Source: Actinomycetes bacterium | GTDB lineage: Bacteria; Actinomycetota; Coriobacteriia; Coriobacteriales; UBA8131 | NCBI GenBank assembly: GCA_009787085.1 | Contig: WRGR01000045.1 | Coordinates: forward strand, 128,075 to 192,074 | Direction: 5' to 3' | DNA: 64,000 nt | Part shown: one piece after another, positions 14,371 through 22,072 of the stretch | Layout of the letters: the number at the start of each line of letters is the position of its first letter | Numbering within the stretch: position 1 is the first letter of the stretch | Position numbers and translations under genes: made by a program | Notes under the pieces: model-generated | The model's input: only the letters and a program-made list of their open reading frames with translations | Told to the model about the DNA's origin: nothing | Databases searched by the model: none

Positions 14371-15965
14371 GGCCGGCCTTCCTCGAGCGGCCTCAGCCGC
14401 CCGGCAACGAGCTGTAGGTGTTGGTCGGCCCGCCCGCCAAACTCCAGCAGGTCGTGGCTGACCACCACCACGGCCACGCCTTGCCTAAGCTCAGCGGCGA
14501 TCAAGCGGTGGATGAATGCCCTCCCCTGGGCATCAAGCCCGGCCGTCGGCTCGTCGAGCAGCAAAAACCTCGGGCGCATGGCCAGCACACCAGCAATGGC
14601 CAGCCGCCGCATCTCACCGCCGGAAAGCGTGAAGGGCGAGCGTTCCATAAAGGCCCGTGCATCCAGCCCGACCTGCTGCAAGGCCTCGGCAACCAGCTCA
14701 GCCTCGGAAAGCGGCGTGGGCAGCCGGGGGTCGACGGGGTCGTTATCGGCTGTCTTTCTCCTTCGCCCCCTACCCCGTGCTTTTTTACCGCTGACGGCCA
14801 GCAGCCCTAAGTTGCGTGGCCCGAAGGCGATGTCTTCGGCCACCGTGGCGGCGAAGAGCTGGTCCTCGGGGCTTTGGAACACCAGCCCCACTGCCCCGGG
14901 CACCACCGCTGTTGGCGCCTGCGAGGTGCCGTCGGCGATGCTGACACTGCCCGCACTGGGCTTCAGCAGCCCGGCTGCCAGCCGCAGCAGAGTAGACTTG
15001 CCAACGCCGCTGCTGCCGGTAATCAGCGTATAGCTGCCAGCCTTAACCACGAGTGAGAGTCCCTTGATTACGTAGTCGGGGGCGGCGGTAACGCTCGGGT
15101 AATAATAGGAGAGGTTGTCGAGCCGAAGCGCCGGGGACGGCCGAGGTTGGGGCGGCAACGGCGCAGCGGCAGGTCGGGACGGCGGCCGAGGTTGGGGCGG
15201 CAACGGCGCAGCAGCAGGAGCGGCGGCGGCGATATCACCTTCAGCGACCTCGGCAACAGCCAGCCCCCACCTGCCCAGCGCCTCGGCATCGGCGAGCAAC
15301 GCTGCTGGCTCGCCAGCATATACCAGCCGCCCGGCGGCCAGCACCAACAGCTCGTCAGCGTCAGTCGCAAAGTGCAGGTCATGGGTGATATGCAATATGC
15401 CCGAGCCTTGGTGGCGCTGCTCGGCGATCAGCGCTGTGAACTCCGCACAGGCCTCGGCATCCAGCATCGCGGTCGGCTCGTCCAACACCAGGTAGCGCGG
15501 CTGCATCGCCAAGATGGCGGCCAGCACCAGACGCTGCTTCTGACCCCCGGAAAGGGTGTTGGGGTCACGGCGCTCCAAACCCTGCAGCCGCACCGAACGC
15601 AGGGCCGTCTCAACACGTTTTGCAATCTCGGCGGGCGGCAAACCGAGGTTCTCCGGCCCAAAAGCCACCTCATCCAGTACCAGCGTCGAAACCAGCTGGT
15701 CGTCCGGGTCCTGGGCCACCAGCCCGACTGCTGAGCGCAACTTATGCAGGGTATCGGCCGCGCCACTGTCCATCCCGTCGACTTCGACATGCCCGGAGCT
15801 GGGCAACAGCAGGCCGTTGGCCAAGCTGGCCAACGTGCTCTTGCCTGAGCCGTTGGCACCCAGCAGCACCTTGTAGCGCCCCGGCTGAAGCGTCAGCGAC
15901 ACCCCGGCCAGCGCCGGCTGTGCCGCTCCGGGATAAGCAAAACTGACATCATCGAATTTAAGCAT
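14358..15965 (-). CDS. Fused double ATPase of an ECF transporter (EcfA-EcfA')
   Basis: Two ABC ATPase domains are joined in one 535-residue chain. Domain 1 has Walker A GANGSGKST, Q-loop AQDPDDQLV, signature LSGGQKQR and Walker B YLVLDEPTAMLD. Domain 2 has GSSGVGKST, FQSPEDQLF, LSGGEMRR and FLLLDEPTAGLD. The linker (residues 247-276) is Pro/Ala-rich and built from a duplicated 45-bp unit. Domain 2 carries a basic insertion (KKARGRGRRRK) between the Q-loop and signature. The start MLKFDDVSFAYPG follows AGAGGGG; a long open frame upstream to 16361 has no family similarity. It is followed by ecfT. Fused EcfA pairs are known in actinobacteria and archaea. Confidence 0.93.
   Translation of the reverse strand: MLKFDDVSFAYPGAAQPALAGVSLTLQPGRYKVLLGANGSGKSTLASLANGLLLPSSGHVEVDGMDSGAADTLHKLRSAVGLVAQDPDDQLVSTLVLDEVAFGPENLGLPPAEIAKRVETALRSVRLQGLERRDPNTLSGGQKQRLVLAAILAMQPRYLVLDEPTAMLDAEACAEFTALIAEQRHQGSGILHITHDLHFATDADELLVLAAGRLVYAGEPAALLADAEALGRWGLAVAEVAEGDIAAAAPAAAPLPPQPRPPSRPAAAPLPPQPRPSPALRLDNLSYYYPSVTAAPDYVIKGLSLVVKAGSYTLITGSSGVGKSTLLRLAAGLLKPSAGSVSIADGTSQAPTAVVPGAVGLVFQSPEDQLFAATVAEDIAFGPRNLGLLAVSGKKARGRGRRRKTADNDPVDPRLPTPLSEAELVAEALQQVGLDARAFMERSPFTLSGGEMRRLAIAGVLAMRPRFLLLDEPTAGLDAQGRAFIHRLIAAELRQGVAVVVVSHDLLEFGGRADQHLQLVAGRLRPLEEGRPWQL
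15138..15218. repeat. Duplicated 45-bp unit encoding the EcfA linker
   Basis: The unit beginning CGGCCGAGGTTGGGGCGGC starts at 15138 and again at 15183. It encodes the repeated peptide APLPPQPRP with flanking Arg, Ser, Pro and Ala. Confidence 0.85.
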
Positions 15966-16106
15966 GCCCCTCTTTCGATTAATGGATCGGCCAATGCTTG
16001 CACTGTGGCCACCCAAGGTCCATCCAACAGCTCTTTGATATTCTTGCACAGACTGACAGCGAGTGCCCGGTAAAGCCCGGCAAGGCTCGGCAAAATAGCG
16101 AATTGT

Positions 16107-16126
16107 TATAGAGACACCGGTCAATG
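16107..16126. repeat. End of a palindromic element at the glycosyltransferase stop
   Basis: TAGAGACACCGGTCAATG matches the element end with few changes. The TGA stop of the glycosyltransferase lies inside it (CATTGACCGG on the minus strand). The rest of the 155-bp gap to ecfA shows only degenerate traces. Confidence 0.45.
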
Positions 16127-17185
16127 CCGACGCTGGCGGCCGAATAGCCCTCTGAACAGGCCGGCTAGCGTACCCGCACCGTAGCAGATGTGCATGGCCA
16201 GCACCACCAGTGGCAAGGCCGCAAAGCGGGCATTGCGCTGAGGGCTGTCGGCAGCAGCCTTGACGCTGATCGCTATGGCGCAGGCCAGATAACAGGCCGC
16301 GAGTGCGATGAGCGGCAGCCAGCTGAGGAAGATGCCGAGCAATATCGTTGCCAGCAGGCAAACTGAAAAAGCTGCTGGCACCAAGTGCGCAAGGGACACG
16401 GCCTTAGGTTGCACAAGCAGGGTGCGACCGATCCAAAAGCCGTTGGCTGCCTTTTGGCTGAGCAGCGCCAAGAGGCTGGAGCGCAGGTACTGCTGCGAGC
16501 GGATGCCCGGATCCATATGGATTCGATAGCCGGCTTGACGGATGCGCAGGCTCATGTCATTGTCCTCAGTCCGCAGCAGCCTCTCGTCGTAGCGGCCTAC
16601 CGCCTCAAGAACCTGACGACGGTAGGCACCATGAAAGACCGATTTGACATCGACCCCGGCTGTCTGCGGGTTGCGGCGATAGGCCGCTGGACTACTCCCA
16701 AAAGCCGAGCTTTCCGCAGCCAGCAGCACTTCTCCCCAAGGGTTAGGCTTTCGCAAGGCCACTGGCCGCAAGCCGCCGCAGGCCCAGTGGCCGGCTTGAA
16801 GCACCTGAACGTTGCGGCGCACAAAGTCCGCCGGAATGCGGGCGTGGGCATCAATGCGCAAAAAAACGTCGCCAGCATAAGCAGCCAGGGCAACGTTGCA
16901 GCCGTGTGGAAGAAAGCCGGCCGGGTTCTGAAGAAGCAGCACCCGCTGAAAGTCATGCTGCCCGGCGGCAAAGCCCTGCATCAACTGCTGCGTACAGTCG
17001 CTGGAGGCGCTGTTCACTAAGAGCAACTCGATCATATTGTGGGGGAAATCCTGAGTGGCAATGTCAGCAAGCAGGTCGGGCAGACAGTCCTGCTCGTTAT
17101 ATGCCACCACTACCAAGGAGACCAACTTGATGGGCGGCAGCGGTGCGAAAACGGCATCAGCCGGCAGAGCAACATCATCTGTCAT
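16121..17185 (-). CDS. Family 2 glycosyltransferase with C-terminal membrane helices
   Basis: The product (354 residues) has a GT-A fold: VSLVVVAYNEQDCLPDLLAD near the N-terminus, nucleotide-binding LLLVNSASSDCTQQL, a DAH in place of the usual DxD (LRIDAHARIP), and the acceptor motif LRTEDNDMSLRIRQAGYRI. Three or four hydrophobic helices close the protein, as in ExoA-like polysaccharide glycosyltransferases of the inner membrane. The start at 17185 sits one base after the sugar transferase stop. It is third in an operon with an aminotransferase and a phosphoglycosyl transferase, which suggests a surface glycan containing an amino sugar. Confidence 0.85.
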   Translation of the reverse strand: MTDDVALPADAVFAPLPPIKLVSLVVVAYNEQDCLPDLLADIATQDFPHNMIELLLVNSASSDCTQQLMQGFAAGQHDFQRVLLLQNPAGFLPHGCNVALAAYAGDVFLRIDAHARIPADFVRRNVQVLQAGHWACGGLRPVALRKPNPWGEVLLAAESSAFGSSPAAYRRNPQTAGVDVKSVFHGAYRRQVLEAVGRYDERLLRTEDNDMSLRIRQAGYRIHMDPGIRSQQYLRSSLLALLSQKAANGFWIGRTLLVQPKAVSLAHLVPAAFSVCLLATILLGIFLSWLPLIALAACYLACAIAISVKAAADSPQRNARFAALPLVVLAMHICYGAGTLAGLFRGLFGRQRRH

Positions 17186-17186
17186 G

Positions 17187-17879
17187 TCAGCCCCCGCCGT
17201 TGCCTGAACCGGCATTGTCGCTTAGATCACAACCTGACCCGGCATCGCCGTTCGTGCCGTCGGCACCGTTTTTGCTGCCAGCGTTGGCGCTTGTCTTTAC
17301 AAACACGCCCTCTTGGGAGAAGACCACGGCAAAGGTGCGCCAGAAGATGCGCAGGTCAAGCAAAAAGCTGATGTGCTGAACGTAGTAGATGTCCAGGGCC
17401 AAGCGGTCGCGCCACTGGATGGCGTTGCGCCCGAAGACCTGCGCGTAGCCGGAGATGCCGGGGCGCAGCTGCAGCTTGCAAGCCTCATCACCTTGGTAGA
17501 GTGCCGCCTCCTGCAAATCGTCCGGCCTGGGGCCGATGAAGCTCATGTCGCCCTTCCAGATATTGAAGAGCTGCGGCAGCTCGTCGAGGCTGGTGCGGCG
17601 CAGCAGGCGGCCAATGTTGGTCTGACGGGCATCGTCAGCGGCATTGTAGGTGGAGCCGTCCGCCGTGCGCAGGTCAGGGGCATCAACGTGCATCGAGCGC
17701 AGCTTGTACATGGTGAATGGTTTGCCGTCTTTGCCCATTCGGGCGGCTCTGTAAAAAACCGGGCCTTTGTCTTCGTGGCGGATCAAGGGAGCCAAGATCG
17801 CCAGTGCCAAGAGCACGAAAGGCGAGGCGATAAGCGCCAGCAGCAGGTCAAGGAGACGTTTGCCAATACGGACGTACAC
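17187..17879 (-). CDS. Undecaprenyl-phosphate sugar phosphotransferase (PglC/WcaJ family)
   Basis: This monotopic phosphoglycosyl transferase loads the first sugar phosphate on undecaprenyl phosphate at the membrane. It begins with the reentrant membrane helix (KRLLDLLLALIASPFVLLAL). The family blocks FTMYKLRSMHVDAP, LRRTSLDELPQLFNIWKGDM, SFIGPRPD and LRPGISGYAQVFGRN follow. The 230 residues include a Gly/Asn/Ser/Asp-rich tail of about 35 residues absent from typical PglC. It directly follows the aminotransferase with no gap, as in pglE-pglC type clusters. Confidence 0.93.
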   Translation of the reverse strand: MYVRIGKRLLDLLLALIASPFVLLALAILAPLIRHEDKGPVFYRAARMGKDGKPFTMYKLRSMHVDAPDLRTADGSTYNAADDARQTNIGRLLRRTSLDELPQLFNIWKGDMSFIGPRPDDLQEAALYQGDEACKLQLRPGISGYAQVFGRNAIQWRDRLALDIYYVQHISFLLDLRIFWRTFAVVFSQEGVFVKTSANAGSKNGADGTNGDAGSGCDLSDNAGSGNGGG

Positions 17880-19112
17880 TTAGGGCTCCGAAAGCTCCGC
17901 ATAAGCCTCGGCGAAGCAGTCGCAGACGTATTGGACCTCAGCATCGGTAAGCCGGGTGTGCAAAGGCAGGCTGACCTCGTTTTGATACTGGGCATAGGCT
18001 TGGGGAAAGTCCCTGATGTCAAAACCAAGGTTGCGGTAGGCGGTGAGCAGCGGCAACGGCTTGTAGTGGACGTTGGCGGCCACGCCCCGGGCAGCCAAAG
18101 CCTCAATGACACGGTTGCGGAAGGCCTCGTCCCGACCAAGTAGGCGCACTAACAGCAGGTGACCACTGGAGCAGAAATTAGCACCGTTGTGCTCCAAGAT
18201 GTCCAGCTGATAGCCGCCTGCCCGAGCCGCTGACACCAATCCGTCGCGGTAAGCGGTTATCAGCTGTTGGCGGCGGGCCAGAAGCTCCGGGTAGCGGGCC
18301 AACTGGGAGGCGGCTAGAGCGGCCGCCATGTCCGTCATGTTGCATTTATAGAGAGGCGCCAGCACGTCGTACTCCCAGCTGCCCAAGCTGGCCTTGCTCA
18401 GGGCATCCTTGCTCTGGCCGTGCAGGGAGTACAGCATCACTTGCTGGTAAAACTCGTCATCGTCAAGACGGCCAGCGCGCCAAGTAAGGGCACCGCCCTC
18501 GGCAGAGGTCAGGTTCTTCACAGCATGGAAGGAGAACGCCGTGAAGTCGGCCACCGAGCCGCTGGCACGACCCTTGTAACTAGCGCCTAGGGAGTGGGCC
18601 CCGTCGGCAATCAGTGGCAAGCTGCCAAACACGGTCTGCAGGGTACCGGGCTGTGGCCGATAGCGGGCTGCTACCTCGGGAACCGCCAACGCCGCAGCCA
18701 GTGCGTCGTAGTCGCACATCACACCGGCAATATCCACGGCGATCACAGCCTTGGTACGCTCGTTGACAGCGGCGGCCAACTCAGCAGCCGCCATGTGGTA
18801 GCTGCCTGGCGGCACGTCAACCAATACCGGGCGCGCCCCGACGTGGACAATCGGACTGGCCGAAGCCGTGTAAGTATAGGCGCTGGTAACCACCTCGTCA
18901 CCCGGGCCGACCCCCAGCAGCCGCAGCACGCACTCCAAGGCCGCCGTCGCCGAACTCAGACAGGCCACGCGGGATGTGGCACAAAACCCCGCCAGATCAG
19001 CCTCCAGCGCCTTGGCCCTCGGCCCGGTGGTGATCCAGCCCGAGCGTAAGGCATCGCTAACGGCTTGGATGTCGGCCTCGCTGATGTCCGGAGGCGAGAA
19101 GTCGATGCGCAT
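17880..19112 (-). CDS. DegT/DnrJ/EryC1 family sugar aminotransferase
   Basis: This PLP-dependent enzyme transfers an amino group to a nucleotide-linked keto sugar. The start MRIDFSPPDISEADIQAV is typical. SGWITTGPRAKALE is the substrate loop, ADGAHSLGASYKG the PLP-ring contact, and the Schiff-base lysine is in FSFHAVKNLTSAEGG. Length (410) is normal. It heads the three-gene operon aminotransferase, sugar phosphotransferase and glycosyltransferase. The nucleotide-sugar dehydratase usually needed is not in the window. Confidence 0.93.
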   Translation of the reverse strand: MRIDFSPPDISEADIQAVSDALRSGWITTGPRAKALEADLAGFCATSRVACLSSATAALECVLRLLGVGPGDEVVTSAYTYTASASPIVHVGARPVLVDVPPGSYHMAAAELAAAVNERTKAVIAVDIAGVMCDYDALAAALAVPEVAARYRPQPGTLQTVFGSLPLIADGAHSLGASYKGRASGSVADFTAFSFHAVKNLTSAEGGALTWRAGRLDDDEFYQQVMLYSLHGQSKDALSKASLGSWEYDVLAPLYKCNMTDMAAALAASQLARYPELLARRQQLITAYRDGLVSAARAGGYQLDILEHNGANFCSSGHLLLVRLLGRDEAFRNRVIEALAARGVAANVHYKPLPLLTAYRNLGFDIRDFPQAYAQYQNEVSLPLHTRLTDAEVQYVCDCFAEAYAELSEP

Positions 19113-19125
19113 CTCAGCTAACCCC

Positions 19126-19195
19126 TAGGGAGATGCCGGTCGACACACGAGGCTCGTCATTGTCGGCTTGGCCGGCAATCTTTCCCAGCACCACT
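19126..19195. repeat. Left half of a type A palindromic element
   Basis: CTAGGGAGATGCCGGTCGAC begins the element and is followed by TCATTGTCGGCTTGGCCGGCAATCTTTCCC in two hairpin arms. It lies between the divergent aminotransferase and ABC exporter genes. Confidence 0.7.
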
Positions 19196-19294
19196 GTTGG
19201 CGGCGCAGGATTAATTGACGTTGCCCTGAGCCCCCAGCAATTATTTAGGTACCGTAATAATTGTAACAACTGCCCAACCTCCAGCGGTTATCTG

Positions 19295-19323
19295 TTTACT
19301 AAACAAGGCGCTAGCTGTATTCT
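19295..19323 (+). promoter_or_regulatory. Putative promoter of the ABC exporter pair
   Basis: TTTACT and TATTCT are separated by 17 bp, about 85 bases before the TTG start at 19409. Each hexamer matches four of six consensus bases. The 296-bp gap also holds a half repeat element. Confidence 0.35.
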
Positions 19324-19408
19324 ACACTACGCTGCGGCGCAAAACTTTCCGGTTCAACACAGTATGAACTCATCTTTGCCGCTGCAACCTTGCCAAAGGA
19401 GGATCAAC

Positions 19409-22072
19409 TTGCTCAAACTAAAACGTTTTCTGAAGCCTTTCCTCGCCGCTTTGGGCTTGGCCATCGCCCTGCTCTTCGTGCAGGCGCTGTGCGACCTCAA
19501 CCTGCCCAACTTGATGAGCAATATTGTCAACGTTGGCATCCAACAGGGCGGTGTCGAGGACGGCACGCCACGGGCACTGTCCGACAACGGCTACCGCTTC
19601 GCCAAAAGCTTCATGAGCGAAGACGACCAGAAGCTGCTGGACGACAACTACCAGCATGTTCAAGAAACCGACCTAGACAGCAACGGCCAAGCTTATCAGG
19701 AAACCTGGCCACAAGCCGATGGCGCACAACAGCTCTATGTGCTGGAGCCAGATGTCAGTCAAGAAACCCTAGGGCGCTTAGACACGGCCTTCGGATCCAC
19801 CACTTGGACGATGATGAACCTCTTGAAACGGGTCAAAGCCGCCAACGATGACGGCACACTGAAAACCACGCTGGAGCAGCAGGTGCATGAGCAAGCGGTA
19901 AGTCAGATTACGCAGAGCCTGAAAAACTCCGACCAACCCCTGCCCCCCGGCATGTCCTACGAGCAAGCTGCAGAATCGGTCTACCAACAGCAGTTGGCCA
20001 AGGAAGAGGCGACCGGAGCCGAGAGCAGCGGCGCCTCTGGCAGCTTTGGCACAGGCCTCGCCGGCCTCCCCGACCTTGATTCCAGCTCCCTAGGACCCAC
20101 CGACGAACAGGGCAACACCAATATCCAAGAGCTGGACATGGCCCAGATCTACCAACTCCAACCGCTGCTGGACATCCTGCCCGCCAGCTGGTTTGCCGAT
20201 GCCCGAGCAGCAGCGGCGACGATGGACCCGACACTGCGCAACCAGAGCGCCACCATGCTCACCGCCGCCTTCTACAAAGAGCTCGGCCGGGACATGACTC
20301 AGATCGAGATTTCCTACATCACCCGCATCGGCCTACTCATGTTGCTGGTCACGGTGATTTCTGGCATCGCCACTGTCTTGGTCGGCTACATCTCATCACG
20401 GGTCGGGGCCGGCTTGGCGCGCAACCTGCGCTCCGCCGTCTTCAGCAAGGTGATGCAGTTCTCCAACGCCGAGTTCGACCGTTTCTCCACCGCCTCGCTG
20501 ATCACCCGCTCCACCAACGATATCACCGTGATACAGATGCTGGTGGTGATCGGGGTACGGATGATCTGCTACGCGCCGATCATGGGCATCGGCGGCGTGA
20601 TTATGGCCCTGCGCAAATCCGTCTCCATGAGCTGGATCATCGTCTTGGCCGTGGTAGTGCTGCTCTGCATCATCATCGTCTTGCTGATCGTGGTGATGCC
20701 GAAGTTCAAGATCATGCAGAAGCTGATCGACCGTTTGAACCTGGTGGCCAGGGAGACGCTCTCCGGCCTGATGGTGATCCGTGCCTTCAACCGTGACGAC
20801 TTTGAGAAGGATCGCTTCAAAGACGCCAACACCGCCCTGATGCGTACCAACCTTTTCGTCAACCGGGCCATGACTTTTTTGATGCCGATCATGATGCTTT
20901 TGATGAACGGCCTGACCATCCTGATCATTTGGGTCGGTGCCCATCAGGTGGCCGCCTCCCAGATGCAGGTCGGCGACATGATGGCCTACATGCAGTACGT
21001 GATGATGATCATGGTAAGCTTCATGTTCGTCGCCATGATCTTCGTCTTTGTGCCCCGCGCCTCGGTCAGCGCTGGCCGCATCGCCGAGGTCTTGGAAACC
21101 GAGCCCTCGATCATCGACCCTGCTGAGCCGGTTAACCGCGACGATTCCAAGCGGGGCCTAGTGGAGTTCAAGAAGGTCACCTTCCGCTTCGACGGTGCCG
21201 AGGAGGACGCCCTTTGGGATGTCAGCTTCAAGGCCCTGCCCGGCCAGACGGTGGCCTTCATCGGTCCCACCGGCTCCGGCAAGTCGACCATCTTAAACCT
21301 CATCCCCCGCTTCTACGACGTCACTGCCGGGGCGGTGGAGGTGGACGGGGTGGACGTACGCCAGCTCGCCCAGTCCGACCTGCGCAGCCGTATCGGCTAT
21401 GTGCCCCAGAAAAGCGTTTTGATGGGCGGCACCATCGCCAGCAACATCAGCTACGGCGTGTCTCAAGGCCAGCTGGCAGCGACAAAAATGGATCAGATCG
21501 CAGCGGTCGCCCAAGCCTCCGAGATCATCGCGGCGAAGGAAGAGGGCTACGATTTTGAGATCGCCCAAGGCGGCAGCAATGTCTCCGGCGGCCAGCGCCA
21601 GCGCCTCTCCATCGCCCGGGCCTTGGCCATCGACCCGGACATCTACCTTTTCGATGACTCCTTCTCGGCGTTGGACTTCAGCACCGATGCCGCCCTGCGC
21701 AAGGCGCTGCGGGAATACACCAAAAACGGCACGCTGCTGATAGTCGCCCAGCGCATCGGCACCATCATGGATGCCGACGTGATCAACGTCGTCGAGAACG
21801 GGCACATCGTCGGCTGTGGCAGTCACTCCGAGCTGCTGGCCAGCTGCCCCGCCTACTACGAGATCGCCGCTTCGCAACTCTCAGAAGCAGAGCTAGGGGC
21901 CATCCCGGGCGGCCAGCAGGCTGGCGCTGCCCCGGGCGGTGGGGCAGCCGGCCAGCAGGCTGGCGGCACCCCGGGCGGCGGCACAAACGAAGCCGCCGAC
22001 GGCGCCCCGCCGAAGGGCAGCCCGGCAGCCAGCGGCTCCCCAGCCTCGCTGGACGAAGGAGGTGAGCTGTGA
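19409..22072 (+). CDS. Heterodimeric ABC exporter, subunit with degenerate ATPase site
   Basis: This half-transporter (887 residues) fuses a membrane domain and an ATPase. The start is TTG at 19409, six bases after a perfect AAAGGAGG; a longer frame upstream lacks a site. Membrane helix 1 (residues 10-28) is followed by an unusual extracytoplasmic region of about 270 residues rich in Gln, Asp and Ser before helix 2 (about 305). The ATPase has GPTGSGKST, signature VSGGQRQRLS and Walker B IYLFDDSF with Asp instead of the catalytic Glu, as in the degenerate half of TM287/288-type exporters. A Gly/Pro/Ala-rich tail of about 60 residues ends the protein. It overlaps its partner by one base. Substrate unknown. 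Confidence 0.92.
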   Translation: MLKLKRFLKPFLAALGLAIALLFVQALCDLNLPNLMSNIVNVGIQQGGVEDGTPRALSDNGYRFAKSFMSEDDQKLLDDNYQHVQETDLDSNGQAYQETWPQADGAQQLYVLEPDVSQETLGRLDTAFGSTTWTMMNLLKRVKAANDDGTLKTTLEQQVHEQAVSQITQSLKNSDQPLPPGMSYEQAAESVYQQQLAKEEATGAESSGASGSFGTGLAGLPDLDSSSLGPTDEQGNTNIQELDMAQIYQLQPLLDILPASWFADARAAAATMDPTLRNQSATMLTAAFYKELGRDMTQIEISYITRIGLLMLLVTVISGIATVLVGYISSRVGAGLARNLRSAVFSKVMQFSNAEFDRFSTASLITRSTNDITVIQMLVVIGVRMICYAPIMGIGGVIMALRKSVSMSWIIVLAVVVLLCIIIVLLIVVMPKFKIMQKLIDRLNLVARETLSGLMVIRAFNRDDFEKDRFKDANTALMRTNLFVNRAMTFLMPIMMLLMNGLTILIIWVGAHQVAASQMQVGDMMAYMQYVMMIMVSFMFVAMIFVFVPRASVSAGRIAEVLETEPSIIDPAEPVNRDDSKRGLVEFKKVTFRFDGAEEDALWDVSFKALPGQTVAFIGPTGSGKSTILNLIPRFYDVTAGAVEVDGVDVRQLAQSDLRSRIGYVPQKSVLMGGTIASNISYGVSQGQLAATKMDQIAAVAQASEIIAAKEEGYDFEIAQGGSNVSGGQRQRLSIARALAIDPDIYLFDDSFSALDFSTDAALRKALREYTKNGTLLIVAQRIGTIMDADVINVVENGHIVGCGSHSELLASCPAYYEIAASQLSEAELGAIPGGQQAGAAPGGGAAGQQAGGTPGGGTNEAADGAPPKGSPAASGSPASLDEGGEL

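Noticed and set aside
15966-16361. Upstream extension of the fused EcfA frame
   Set aside because: The 132 added residues are unlike any ATPase, include eroded repeat sequence, and the internal ATG at 15965 has a good ribosome binding site.
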